From Paenibacillus massiliensis 2301065 = DSM 16942 (GTDB lineage Bacteria; Bacillota; Bacilli; Paenibacillales; Paenibacillaceae), in assembly GCF_000377505.1 (NCBI RefSeq), contig NZ_KB898192.1:248001-312000 (forward strand): a stretch of 64,000 nucleotides of DNA, given 5' to 3'. Below are positions 28,151-36,794 of this stretch, piece after piece. How positions within the stretch are numbered: position 1 is the first letter of the stretch; every line of letters begins with the position of its first letter. The translations under genes and the position numbers were made by a program. Below the pieces are notes generated by a model. It saw nothing but the letters and a program-made list of their open reading frames with translations, was not told where the DNA came from and did no database searches.

Positions 28151-28287
28151 TCGAGCACCTCGCTAATACCAGCATTTTGCATCCTGGGAATAGTCCTGCT
28201 ATCAGGTACAATATATAGGCGAACATACACGTTTCGATATATATTGAGGGATTGACGATCGCTTGATCTGTGAAGATGCAAAATACT

Positions 28288-28806
28288 CTAATACATCAAA
28301 ATGACGATTAATGCTCCGATCAGCAGCCCCATATTTCTGCTCAGCTTCTCATACTTCATCTGCTCACTTTGCGCCGTCGCCTCCTCATGCTTGAGCTGCT
28401 GCACAGCTAAGGTGATATGTCTTAGTTGATCCTCTCGGTCACTAAGACCCAGGCTATAAGCGAGCTGCAGCATCGTATCGCGCTCTGGGTTCTTCATGCT
28501 GGTGCTTCCCCAGCTCTTGTGAATCGCCTGATGCAGACTGTCTCTGGCCGTCAGCCCTGAGGCGGGCTGCATGGCTTCTGCGGCCTGTTCGAAGAGCTCT
28601 CGCAAGGGCTTGCTCATCGGCATGGCGGCCTTCTTCAGCGCTTCCGGTAGAGGAGTAAGGCCATAACTAATCTCAGTGACCAGACGCTGTAGTCCGAGGA
28701 TCATCTCCCGGATCTGTCTGGGCCGCTCAGCAAAATGCCTTGCCCGGTGCCAACCAGCGACCGTTGCCGCAAGCATGATCAGGATCGCTCCCAGCAGCTT
28801 ACCCAT
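28288..28806 (-). CDS. spoIIIAB: Stage III sporulation protein AB
   Basis: A 172-residue protein with N- and C-terminal membrane segments (LLGAILIMLAATVAGW; NMGLLIGALIVILMY) and a helical soluble middle (RQIREMILGLQRLVTEISYG). SpoIIIAB is structurally related to GspF-type secretion platform proteins. The start overlaps the 3' end of spoIIIAA by eight bases, so translation is probably coupled. Confidence 0.97.
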   Translation of the reverse strand: MGKLLGAILIMLAATVAGWHRARHFAERPRQIREMILGLQRLVTEISYGLTPLPEALKKAAMPMSKPLRELFEQAAEAMQPASGLTARDSLHQAIHKSWGSTSMKNPERDTMLQLAYSLGLSDREDQLRHITLAVQQLKHEEATAQSEQMKYEKLSRNMGLLIGALIVILMY

Positions 28807-29794
28807 ACCCTCGGCCTCCTGACGGTGATTCAGCGATCGTCATCATTCGCTGCTTGGCATCCGCTATACGGAAGGACACTCCCCGGCTCGTCCGCTCAAG
28901 CTGGACATACATCTGAAATATCTGCTGAGTCGTCACGCTGGCAAGCCCTGGCCTTGCAGCTACCTCGGCTAGATCCCTACCGTGAACTGAGGCAATGACA
29001 CTGATCCCTGCATAGAGCGCTTCACGTACAGCATCTGCATCCTCAGGACGACCGATCTCATCTACGATCAGCACGTCAGGAGACATGGAGCGAATCATCA
29101 TCATCATGCCTTCTGCCTTGGGACATCCATCCAGCACATCCGTTCGGGGCCCGACATCGAATCCAGGAAGTCCCTTGTAGCTGCCTGCAATCTCGGATCG
29201 TTCGTCAATGATGCCTACCTTCATTCCCATAGGCACCCCTCCCTTACGGCTCTTCCAGCCTTGACTCAGCTGTCTTGCGAGATCACGCAGCAGTGTTGTC
29301 TTTCCTTGCTGTGGAGGCGAGATGATTAATGTATGCAGGACTCGCTTCGTCTTGGTATCGAGCAGGTACGGAAGGATTCTGTCGGCTACGCCCGGAACAG
29401 CACGTGCAATACGGATGTTAAAGCTATTGATATCTCGCAGATGTTCGACACGACCTCCACCTAGTACAGTCCTTCCAGCCAGCCCGACCCGGTGACCGCC
29501 AGGAAGTGTAATGAATCCTTTTCGCAGCTCCTCCTCCAGCGTATAGAGAGAATGGTTGCTGATCAGATCCAGTAGCCTGTGTGTATCCTCCCGTCCTGGC
29601 TTGTACGCCTCCGGTTCCTCGTGTGTTATTCGGCCATCCTCCGTAACAAAATAATGCTCACTCCCTGCATTTATTTCCAGTGGCCTCTGTTCCCTCACCC
29701 TGACTTCCTCCAGACGCTCAAAGAGCGTCGCTGGAAGCTTTCTCAGCATCATGTTCAGAGGCTCCGGGATAAAATCGAGCCATTGCATTACCAT
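28799..29794 (-). CDS. spoIIIAA: Stage III sporulation protein AA (ATPase)
   Basis: A 331-residue secretion-type ATPase that energises the SpoIIIA-SpoIIQ channel. The N-terminal domain starts MVMQWLDFIPEPLNMMLRKL. The Walker A is SPPQQGKTTLLRDLARQL, and Walker B is DVLIVDEIGRPEDADAV. The open frame extends 48 codons upstream, but the ATG at 29794 has a perfect AGGAGG and gives the family's normal length. It is the first gene of the operon, behind a sigma-E promoter. Confidence 0.97.
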   Translation of the reverse strand: MVMQWLDFIPEPLNMMLRKLPATLFERLEEVRVREQRPLEINAGSEHYFVTEDGRITHEEPEAYKPGREDTHRLLDLISNHSLYTLEEELRKGFITLPGGHRVGLAGRTVLGGGRVEHLRDINSFNIRIARAVPGVADRILPYLLDTKTKRVLHTLIISPPQQGKTTLLRDLARQLSQGWKSRKGGVPMGMKVGIIDERSEIAGSYKGLPGFDVGPRTDVLDGCPKAEGMMMMIRSMSPDVLIVDEIGRPEDADAVREALYAGISVIASVHGRDLAEVAARPGLASVTTQQIFQMYVQLERTSRGVSFRIADAKQRMMTIAESPSGGRGYG

Positions 29795-29846
29795 CTTGCT
29801 TCCTCCTAACCCAGTCTGCTCTAGCTGACTTCTATCTCTTAAGACA

Positions 29847-29875
29847 AGTCTATGCTTGGACGAAGCGATTATGAC
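29847..29875 (-). promoter_or_regulatory. Sigma-E promoter of the spoIIIA operon
   Basis: On the minus strand GTCATAAT (29868-29875) and CATAGACT (29847-29854) are separated by 13 bases. The B. subtilis sigma-E consensus is close to GTCATATT, 13-14 bases, CATACAAT. It lies 52 bases before the spoIIIAA start, the position expected for the mother-cell promoter. Confidence 0.8.
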
Positions 29876-29906
29876 AGGATTCAAAAGAGAGAATATAAGT
29901 GCACGT

Positions 29907-29949
29907 AAAAAAACAACGGTAGCTCTGAATTGAATCAAAGCTACCGTTG
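29907..29949 (-). terminator. Intrinsic terminator after the aspartokinase gene
   Basis: CAACGGTAGCT (29914-29924) pairs perfectly with AGCTACCGTTG (29939-29949). On the minus strand the stem runs into seven T residues. It separates the aspartokinase gene from the spoIIIA promoter. Confidence 0.92.
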
Positions 29950-30021
29950 CATAAGCACGAGATCATACCTTCTGGGGCATACTCCCAATCTCGTAAAATA
30001 TTCAATTATCGTTGTAATCTA

Positions 30022-31275
30022 CTATCTGCGTTCTTGTGGTCCGCCTACGCTAACTTGCTCTTCGGTATCGAGATTGTATGCTGTATGAAGCGCTCTGATC
30101 GCATCATGCAGCTTCTCTCCATCAATGACACAAGACACCTTGATCTCCGAAGTACTGACCATCTTAATGCTGACACCAAGCTTCGACAATACTTCGAACA
30201 TACTAGCTGCTACACCAGGATGGCTTACCATGCCAGCACCTACGATAGAGATCTTCACAAGCCCGTCCTCCGTTGTCACCTCACGGTACGGTACCTCTTG
30301 ACGAATACCTTCCAGAACCTTGACAGCTGCAGCCTGATCGGACAGTGCCACTGTGAAGGAGAAGTCTGCTTTCCCTTCCATTACACCGCTTTGGACAATG
30401 ATATCCACGTCGATCTTGGCATCCGCCAGCGCTCCGAATACTTGAGCCAGCACACCAGGCACATCCACTACTCCCAGGATGCTGATGCGCGCTACATTTT
30501 TATCATATGCAATGCCGCTAACCACTACACCTTGCTCCATGACTGCTTCCTCCTTCACAACCGTTCCTTCATTATAATTGAAACTGGACCGCACTATCAG
30601 CGGTACCTTGCTGTGCTTGGCATATTCCACAGCACGAGGATGCAGGACTGCTGCTCCGAGGTGGGCCAGTTCAAGCATTTCATCATAAGAGATTTCCTGC
30701 AGCTTGCGCGCAACCTTTACGATCCGCGGATCTGTCGAATAGATGCCGTCTACATCTGTATAGATTTCACACGCGTCTGCCTTGATGGCACCGGCCAACG
30801 CAACGGCTGTCGTATCTGATCCGCCCCGTCCCAAGGTGGTAATCTCGCCACTCTCGGACTGACCCTGGAATCCAGCCACGATGACAATCTTGCCTGCTGC
30901 CAGCGCTTCAAGTACACGTGCTGGCTTAATATCCAGAATGCGCGCACGCCCATGCTCGGATTCAGTTACAAATCCAGCCTGCCAGCCAGTGAATGAGATC
31001 GCTTCTCTGCCCAACTGATGCAGGGCCATTGACAACATGGCAATGGAGATCTGTTCCCCGGTCGTCATCAGCATATCCATCTCTCTTGCAGGAGGATTCT
31101 CATTGAGCAGCTTGGCTTGATCGATGAGATCATCCGTCGTATCACCCATAGCAGACACAACCACTACGCACTTGTGCCCTTCATCTTGTTTTTCCGCAAT
31201 GCGTTTGGCAACACGCTTCATTCGCTCCGTATCTCCTACAGAGCTGCCTCCAAACTTCATAACATACAAAGACAA
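30022..31275 (-). CDS. lysC: Aspartate kinase, with internal start for a beta subunit
   Basis: A 417-residue monofunctional aspartokinase that makes aspartyl phosphate for lysine, diaminopimelate, methionine and threonine. It shows the kinase motif VMKFGGSSVGDTERMKRVA, the aspartate site FTGWQAGF, GRGGSDTTAVALA and two C-terminal ACT domains. It starts at a TTG after GAGGGAG. Inside the frame, the ATG at 30540 (residue 246) has AAGGAGG exactly eight bases upstream. This matches the separately translated beta subunit of B. subtilis aspartokinase II and predicts a 172-residue product. No lysine riboswitch is visible upstream. Confidence 0.96.
   Translation of the reverse strand: MSLYVMKFGGSSVGDTERMKRVAKRIAEKQDEGHKCVVVVSAMGDTTDDLIDQAKLLNENPPAREMDMLMTTGEQISIAMLSMALHQLGREAISFTGWQAGFVTESEHGRARILDIKPARVLEALAAGKIVIVAGFQGQSESGEITTLGRGGSDTTAVALAGAIKADACEIYTDVDGIYSTDPRIVKVARKLQEISYDEMLELAHLGAAVLHPRAVEYAKHSKVPLIVRSSFNYNEGTVVKEEAVMEQGVVVSGIAYDKNVARISILGVVDVPGVLAQVFGALADAKIDVDIIVQSGVMEGKADFSFTVALSDQAAAVKVLEGIRQEVPYREVTTEDGLVKISIVGAGMVSHPGVAASMFEVLSKLGVSIKMVSTSEIKVSCVIDGEKLHDAIRALHTAYNLDTEEQVSVGGPQERR
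30538..30555 (-). promoter_or_regulatory. Internal ribosome binding site and start in lysC
   Basis: On the minus strand AAGGAGG, eight bases, ATG lies in frame within the aspartokinase gene, just before the ACT domains. In B. subtilis an equivalent in-frame start gives the regulatory beta subunit. The site is seen directly; production of the shorter protein is inferred. Confidence 0.75.
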
Positions 31276-31365
31276 AGCTATTTCACTCCCTCAAACTACA
31301 CATTATGCAGTGTTTTCCAAGCTGTACCCCGAGCGAATAGACATCCACGGGCATAACTTTAATAC

Positions 31366-31389
31366 AGTATAATACGAAAGTATTACCGT
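31366..31389 (-). promoter_or_regulatory. Palindrome over the likely lysC promoter
   Basis: TAATAC-GAAA-GTATTA (31370-31385) is a perfect 6+6 inverted repeat overlapping a -10-like TATACT (minus strand, 31366-31371) about 90 bases before the lysC start. It could be an operator or a small transcript hairpin. Confidence 0.45.
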
Positions 31390-31481
31390 GTTCCATTGTT
31401 TTTTTACAGAAGTGTTTATCCGTATCATATTATCCATGAGGGTCATACATCTCTGTTCAAATAGGCCGAAAAGCTTATACT

Positions 31482-31509
31482 AAAAAACCTGCCTTGAAGA
31501 AGGCAGGTC
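31482..31509 (-). terminator. Intrinsic terminator after efp
   Basis: ACCTGCCTT-GAAG-AAGGCAGGT forms a nine-pair stem followed on the minus strand by six T residues, just past the efp stop. Confidence 0.92.
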
Positions 31510-31524
31510 TAGAGTAATAATCAA

Positions 31525-32082
31525 CTATGCACGGGAGATGTATTTTCCGTCACGAGTATCAACGAGCAGAACATCGTCCTGGTTAATGAACAGTGGAACC
31601 TGTACATTCAGACCAGTTTCAACCTTAGCATTCTTGGTTGCACCAGTAGCTGTATTTCCTTTGATACCTGGCTCAGTCTCAACTACCTTCAGCTCCACGC
31701 TGGTAGGCAGGTTGATCCCGAGGATTTCGCCCTGGTAGCTGACAATATGAACGTTCATGTTTTCTTTGAGGAAGTTCAATTCCCATTCCAGCTGCTTGCT
31801 GTCCAGTGTGAATTGATCGTAAGTCTCGTTGTCCATGAAGGTATGCTCGTCTGCACTTGCATACAGATAGGATACACCACGATTCTCGATTTGAGCACGT
31901 CCGATTGTCTCACCTGCACGGAACGTACGCTCTACTGTATTACCATTACGCAGATTCTTCAGCTTGGAGCGGACAAAAGCTGCGCCTTTACCTGGCTTTA
32001 CGTGTTGGAAATCCAGCACGGTAAAAATGTCGCCGTCTACCTCTACGGTAAGACCTGTCTTAAAATCGTTAACGTTAATCAC
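31525..32082 (-). CDS. efp: Translation elongation factor P
   Basis: A 185-residue protein that relieves ribosome stalling at polyproline. All three beta-barrel domains are present. The N-terminal loop [20 protein letters not shown] carries Lys at the modification position (GKG), as in B. subtilis, where it is 5-aminopentanolylated. The C-terminal signature is [20 protein letters not shown]. The GTG start has GGAGGGG upstream. It is followed by a terminator and preceded by the Xaa-Pro peptidase gene. Confidence 0.99.
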   Translation of the reverse strand: MINVNDFKTGLTVEVDGDIFTVLDFQHVKPGKGAAFVRSKLKNLRNGNTVERTFRAGETIGRAQIENRGVSYLYASADEHTFMDNETYDQFTLDSKQLEWELNFLKENMNVHIVSYQGEILGINLPTSVELKVVETEPGIKGNTATGATKNAKVETGLNVQVPLFINQDDVLLVDTRDGKYISRA

Positions 32083-32154
32083 TAAAATACCCCTCCTAAG
32101 GTGTCCATCAATACCCTCTGCACCACTTTATGTTGCTGAGGTTCACTGCCATAT

Positions 32155-33222
32155 TTACACAATGGTAAATTCCTTGCTTGAGCTGGTCAATATGCGAATA
32201 CCATTATCGGTAATGACAATGTCATCTTCAATCCGCACACCACCGAGTCCTGGCAAATAAATGCCTGGCTCCACTGTTACCACCATGCCTGGCTTTAATA
32301 CATCATCACTCAGCTTGGACAGACGTGGGGATTCATGTACCTCCATACCCAAGCCATGTCCGGTACTATGTCCGAAATATTCCCCGTATCCATGTCTCGT
32401 AATGACATCACGGGCCAGAGCATCCGCTTCACGCCCTGTCATGCCTGCACGGATATGCTCCAGCGTGTGAAGCTGTGCCTCCAGCACGACATCATAGATC
32501 TCCCGCAGCTTAGGCGCAAGCTCACCTGTTGCCACTGTACGAGTCAGGTCAGAGCAATAGCCGTCCAGCAGCGCCCCGAAATCGAAGGTAATCAGCTCAT
32601 TCTTCTGCACTGCCTTGCTGCTCGCTACGCCGTGGGGCAATGCCGAGCGCTCGCCTGAAGCAACAATGGTGTCGAAGGAGGAGGAAGTAGCCCCACGGCT
32701 TCTCATGAAGAATTCCATCTCGAGATCGAGCTCACGCTCCGTAATTCCCGGCTTGATCTTGGGAAGAATATGAGCAAATGCAGCATCAGCTAGATCAGCA
32801 GCACGCTGCATCAATTCAATCTCATTCGCATCCTTGTACAGACGCAATCCCTCGACCAGGCCCGATACCGGAACAAGCTCGATTGTCGCCAGCTTCTCGC
32901 CATATGCAGTGTAGCTGCTATAGCTTACGTGCTCCTGCTCGAATCCCAGCTTGGTAATACTACGTGCTGTAAGCAGCTCTCTTACCGTATCCATGACCTG
33001 CGGTGCATGCTCAACCACCTGAAAATCAGGGGCTTGTGCAGGAGCCTGTGTCATATAGCGGAAATCAGTAAGCAAAATACTGTCATGCTCCGTAACCAGC
33101 ACATAGCCTGCTGATCCGGTAAAGCCGGTCAAATAGCGACGGTTCACAGGGCTTGCAACTAGCATAGCCTGTACATTTCGTTCACTCATAGCGTGACGAA
33201 GCTGATTCACACGATTGTTCAT
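32155..33222 (-). CDS. Xaa-Pro aminopeptidase family (M24) protein, YqhT-like
   Basis: A 355-residue pita-bread metallopeptidase. An N-terminal creatinase-like domain (VSPVNRRYLTGFTGSAGYVL-type block) precedes the M24 domain. Metal ligands are recognisable: Asp in TFDFGALLDGYCSDLTRT (two Asp), His in GHSTGHGLGMEVHE, Glu in VVTVEPGIYLP and Glu in GGVRIEDDIV. It removes residues N-terminal to proline. The efp-yqhT order is conserved with B. subtilis, a plausible pairing of proline-related functions. Confidence 0.94.
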   Translation of the reverse strand: MNNRVNQLRHAMSERNVQAMLVASPVNRRYLTGFTGSAGYVLVTEHDSILLTDFRYMTQAPAQAPDFQVVEHAPQVMDTVRELLTARSITKLGFEQEHVSYSSYTAYGEKLATIELVPVSGLVEGLRLYKDANEIELMQRAADLADAAFAHILPKIKPGITERELDLEMEFFMRSRGATSSSFDTIVASGERSALPHGVASSKAVQKNELITFDFGALLDGYCSDLTRTVATGELAPKLREIYDVVLEAQLHTLEHIRAGMTGREADALARDVITRHGYGEYFGHSTGHGLGMEVHESPRLSKLSDDVLKPGMVVTVEPGIYLPGLGGVRIEDDIVITDNGIRILTSSSKEFTIV

Positions 33223-33378
33223 GATCGGTCAATCCTCTCTTTTCGGTCTTGCAAGACTTACAGATTCCCCAAATTACCAAAAGCTATTTTACCACACGAT
33301 GCGTATGCTTGAGAAGTTTTTGTTCGTGCTACCGCTCGCTTCCTTTATACATACATCCTAGACAAGCTTTTCATCCCA

Positions 33379-33933
33379 TCATTCAGAGCTTGTTGGTTTG
33401 TCCGTATCACGTACTCGATCATCTGTGAACTCCACTGAAATGGTGTAGCCAATGAATAATCCCCAGATTAACATTAGGCAAAAATCTGTAAATATCGAAT
33501 CCCAGTTGGAGCGGTTAACGGGCGACATCATACCAAGCTTGGGTCCAGCCAGCACAAACAGGATTGCCCACCATACCACACCGTAAATCATGCCTGGATA
33601 CGGCCCTTTCAAAGTCTTGATCGTTAGTGCATACAGGAGAGAGGCCAGCACCGAGAAGGCGATGAAGAACAACAGCCCCGTAATCTGTCCAGCGCCGCTG
33701 ACAATAAAGGAGTGGCGAAAAAAAGGCTCAGCCAGAAACCCTGGCTCCACATGCGTAAAATGCATGTAGTGGCTTAACCAGCGTACACAACCCCAGATGA
33801 CCCCGGCGAAAAAGCCCGTCAGCATGGAGAAGCTAACGACCGAGGTTTTTCCTTCCGACACCTGATTGGCAATACCCATGCGCCGCTTATTTCCATTATG
33901 CTGCCTGCTTCCGATCTGCTGTCTATGCTCCAT
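33379..33933 (-). CDS. yqhR: YqhR family membrane protein
   Basis: A 184-residue protein with four membrane helices (SMLTGFFAGVIWGCVRWL, GQITGLLFFIAFSVLASLLY, GMIYGVVWWAILFVLAG, DFCLMLIWGLFIGYTISVEF). The conserved block PYPGMIYGVVWWAILFVLAG is that of YqhR, of unknown function, conserved among Bacillales. The shikimate gene aroQ (yqhS), which lies between yqhT and yqhR in B. subtilis, is absent here. Confidence 0.85.
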   Translation of the reverse strand: MEHRQQIGSRQHNGNKRRMGIANQVSEGKTSVVSFSMLTGFFAGVIWGCVRWLSHYMHFTHVEPGFLAEPFFRHSFIVSGAGQITGLLFFIAFSVLASLLYALTIKTLKGPYPGMIYGVVWWAILFVLAGPKLGMMSPVNRSNWDSIFTDFCLMLIWGLFIGYTISVEFTDDRVRDTDKPTSSE

Positions 33934-34114
33934 TAGTTACCGTACCTCCTGAATTGTAGCGACATCGTTTTTTGTAGTATGTTCATCGGCTAGAAATGTT
34001 ATTGAAAATTCGATACAATAAATGCAGACACAGCATTTTTACACACTGCTGATCGTAAGATAATCATTTCATAATCAGATAGGGAACGCTGTTAACAGCA
34101 TCCCGGAATGGAAG

Positions 34115-35116
34115 GTGAACCGTTTGTCTCAGACATCCAAACCCGCCATCTACGGTGGTCAGGCGGTGATTGAAGGTGTGATGTTCGGCGGCAAGCGTGT
34201 CAACGTCACAGCCGTACGCCGCAAAAATGGCGAGATCACATATCTAGAGGTACCGCGTAAAGAGCAGCCCTTGCTGAACAAGCTTCGCAAGATTCCACTA
34301 TTGCGTGGGATTGTCAGCATCATAGATTCCAGTGCCAAAGGAACACGACATCTGAATTACTCAGCAGACGCCTATGCAGATGATGAGCTTGATCCAGAGG
34401 AGCGCGCGGAGCAAAAAGCTAAAGAAGAATCCAAGTGGAGCCTGAGCATGATTATCGGAGTGGCTGCCGTCGGCATTCTATCTTTTCTATTTGGTAAAAT
34501 TGTACTGACGCTCGTCCCAGTCATGGTTGAGGAATTTCTCTTCGGCAACCTGTTCACAAGCCAGGTGCTTCATAACATGTTGGAAGGTGTCATTAAGCTG
34601 ATCTTGCTGCTCGCTTATCTGTGGGGAATTTCTCAGACTCCGATGATTAAGAGACTGTTCCAATATCACGGTGCAGAGCATAAAGTAATAAGTGCCTATG
34701 AAGCTGGCGAGGAGCTTACACCTGAGAAGGTGCAGAAGTACAGTCGACTTCACTATCGCTGCGGCAGTAGCTTCATTATGTTGACGGTCATTATCGGTGT
34801 TATTGTGTATTCCTTGTTCCCTTATGACAACATCTGGGAGCGGATGGGTCAGCGAATATTGCTGCTCCCGCTGGTGCTTGGTCTGTCCTTCGAGCTGCTG
34901 AGAATTACGAATGCTCTTAGAGACATTCCTGTGCTTCGTTATTTGGGATATCCCGGCCTGTGGCTGCAGCTGCTCACTACCAAGGAGCCTAGCAATGATC
35001 AGGTTGAGGTATCCATCGCTTCCTTCAAGCGTATGCTTGCCTTGGATGCGGAGCTTGAGAAGAATCCTGTGCAAGAACAGTGGAGTAGCTCATCTCTCGA
35101 TCCTGTGAAAGGGTGA
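34115..35116 (+). CDS. yqhQ: DUF1385 membrane protein YqhQ
   Basis: A 333-residue polytopic protein. The DUF1385 signature is clear: IYGGQAVIEGVMFGGKRVNV, TPMIKRLFQYHGAEHKVISA and RLHYRCGSSFIMLTVI. About five membrane helices lie between residues 105 and 275. A metal or thiol role has been suggested for the His/Cys blocks, but the biochemical function is unknown. The GTG at 34115 starts the frame; a TTG at 34124 has the better ribosome binding site (GGAAGG). It is divergent from yqhR, as in B. subtilis. Confidence 0.92.
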   Translation: MNRLSQTSKPAIYGGQAVIEGVMFGGKRVNVTAVRRKNGEITYLEVPRKEQPLLNKLRKIPLLRGIVSIIDSSAKGTRHLNYSADAYADDELDPEERAEQKAKEESKWSLSMIIGVAAVGILSFLFGKIVLTLVPVMVEEFLFGNLFTSQVLHNMLEGVIKLILLLAYLWGISQTPMIKRLFQYHGAEHKVISAYEAGEELTPEKVQKYSRLHYRCGSSFIMLTVIIGVIVYSLFPYDNIWERMGQRILLLPLVLGLSFELLRITNALRDIPVLRYLGYPGLWLQLLTTKEPSNDQVEVSIASFKRMLALDAELEKNPVQEQWSSSSLDPVKG

Positions 35117-35120
35117 ATCA

Positions 35121-35450
35121 ATGATGATCAGACATGCGGTGATCTTCTATGTAAGTATTGCACTGGCAGCCTGGGGGATTGCAGACGTCCTGATTCGGGG
35201 TGATTTTGGTTCATTAATGATGCTAATGATTCCAATCGCCATTTTTGGTGTCGTATTTCTGCTGTATAAGTTCCCTCCAGGCAGTCGTAGACGTAAGAAG
35301 ATGCCCAAGGTGAAGCCGTCCGCACGTACCATGGCTAAGGTAGCGAGCAGTCGCAAGGCTCAACCATCGAAGAAGCGCAAGGAATATCCTTTCTACGTCA
35401 TTGAAGGCCAAAAAGGCAAAGAAGACGAGGACATCCCTAAATATCACTAG
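35121..35450 (+). CDS. Small two-helix membrane protein
   Basis: A 109-residue protein with two N-terminal membrane helices (HAVIFYVSIALAAWGIADVL and LMMLMIPIAIFGVVFLLYKF) and a highly basic cytoplasmic tail (SRRRKKMPKVKPSARTMAKV). It starts four bases after yqhQ and is surely co-transcribed. B. subtilis has yqhP, also a small membrane protein, in a similar place, but I cannot confirm homology. Function is unknown. Confidence 0.8.
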   Translation: MMIRHAVIFYVSIALAAWGIADVLIRGDFGSLMMLMIPIAIFGVVFLLYKFPPGSRRRKKMPKVKPSARTMAKVASSRKAQPSKKRKEYPFYVIEGQKGKEDEDIPKYH

Positions 35451-35460
35451 CATTCATACA

Positions 35461-35507
35461 AAACGGTCAAAGCCAGGCACTCTTAGAGTGCTGAGCTTTG
35501 ACCGTTT
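35461..35507 (+). terminator. Intrinsic terminator after yqhQ operon
   Basis: AAACGGTCAAAGC pairs with GCTTTGACCGTTT, followed by a T run, 10 bases past the stop of the small membrane protein. The loop contains a second small stem (CACTCT/AGAGTG). Confidence 0.9.
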
Positions 35508-35696
35508 TTTGTTAAATCATCGAATTTATATGGTTTCTGCGAAGCTGAACAATTCGATATTCGATGATCCAAGCAAAAGTTCAGCTAAACGCGGTCTGGC
35601 TTTTGTCCGTCGATAGACGTTTTTCTCATGCCTATAATGATGGCTATGCTTTAGCCGCCTCTATCACAATAGTAATTGTTATCGCGATGGCTATGG

Positions 35697-36686
35697 CTAT
35701 TTCATTGCGAAAGCCGAGTCCTTCAGTCTTTGGAACTTCTTGAACTGCGTCTGGTAAGCGGCGACGCTCCAATTGCGGAAGAAATCATTGCCTGCGTGCA
35801 GGCCTGATGCGTACAGCTGCTCTCCCTGCTCAGGTGATAGATTGAACTGCGTCGTGCGCACACCCAAGGCAGGAATCTTGATCGTACGGTAGCGATTCTC
35901 CTGCTCGATATATCGCTCATCGTGTGCAGACAGCATCGTGTCCACAATCGCCTGTAGCATACTGAGTGGTCCACGAATGAAGGCAGTCTTGGTCTCGTTT
36001 TTCCCCACAATCTGAAAGCCTACTGTAGGTATATCCTCTGCTCGTTTCCCCTTCGCCGCTCGCTCCTGATCGAATAGCCACAGCGGCAGGTTGCTGAGAA
36101 TGGCACCATCGACCACATAGACGAATTGATTAGAGAACTCCTGCCCTTTGGCCAGCTTCGTATTGAGCCGGATCATAACCGGATCGAAGAAATACGGAAT
36201 ACTTGTGCTCATCCGGATGGCCTTCGCTACCTCAAACGAATGCGGCTCTAGCCCAAAGCGATTCACATCATCAGGGAGTACTAGGATGCGTCCATTGGTA
36301 ATATCGGATGCAATGACCCGCAGCTTGCCTGGTGGAAGATCTCCAAAGGTTCGAATGCCTTTAGCTCTAAGTAACTCACGGACCCAATGCTCTAGTGCCT
36401 CTCCAGAGTACAATCCCTTTTTCAACCAGATTCGCGCAGCGGGACCAACCCATTTTACATTGAACAAGGGAGAACGGTGCAGCAAGCTAACGAATGGCGT
36501 CTCCAGAATCAGCTCCTTCATTTCCTCTCCGGTGTACCCAGCGGCAATGAGGGCAGCGACAATCGCACCAGAGGAGGTACCGGCCAATCGATTGAATACA
36601 ACTCCGTTCTGCTCAGCTGCCCGAACTGCACCAGCCAGCGAAATCCCTTTCATCCCTCCGCCTTGAAATACACCATTAATAAGCAT
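35697..36686 (-). CDS. Patatin-like phospholipase (RssA-type)
   Basis: A 329-residue lipid acyl hydrolase. The oxyanion glycine loop is FQGGGMKGISLAGA, the nucleophile elbow is LAGTSSGAIVAAL and the catalytic Asp lies in VVDGAILSNLPLWLF, giving a complete Ser-Asp dyad. No signal peptide is present, so it is probably cytoplasmic and acts on membrane lipids. The ribosome binding site (GGGGG) falls inside the hairpin that ends the upstream rdd gene, which may limit its translation from read-through transcripts. Confidence 0.92.
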   Translation of the reverse strand: MLINGVFQGGGMKGISLAGAVRAAEQNGVVFNRLAGTSSGAIVAALIAAGYTGEEMKELILETPFVSLLHRSPLFNVKWVGPAARIWLKKGLYSGEALEHWVRELLRAKGIRTFGDLPPGKLRVIASDITNGRILVLPDDVNRFGLEPHSFEVAKAIRMSTSIPYFFDPVMIRLNTKLAKGQEFSNQFVYVVDGAILSNLPLWLFDQERAAKGKRAEDIPTVGFQIVGKNETKTAFIRGPLSMLQAIVDTMLSAHDERYIEQENRYRTIKIPALGVRTTQFNLSPEQGEQLYASGLHAGNDFFRNWSVAAYQTQFKKFQRLKDSAFAMK

Positions 36687-36693
36687 GACAAAT

Positions 36694-36738
36694 AACCCCC
36701 GTTCCCGTTGTGATACATGTATATGGGAACAGGGGTTG
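36694..36738 (-). terminator. Hairpin between rdd gene and patatin gene
   Basis: AACCCC(T)GTTCCC on the minus strand pairs with GGGAAC-GGGGGTT across an 18-base loop. The T tail is short (ATTTGTC), so termination may be partial. The stem contains the patatin gene's ribosome binding site. Confidence 0.6.
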
Positions 36739-36794
36739 TTTATATGCGAATCATTTATATGCGTAATTATTAGTGCAATGGCGCAAGTATAACA

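Noticed and set aside
31276..31524. Lysine riboswitch before aspartokinase
   Set aside because: The gap is short, holds the efp terminator and a promoter, and shows none of the conserved L-box core that I can recognise.
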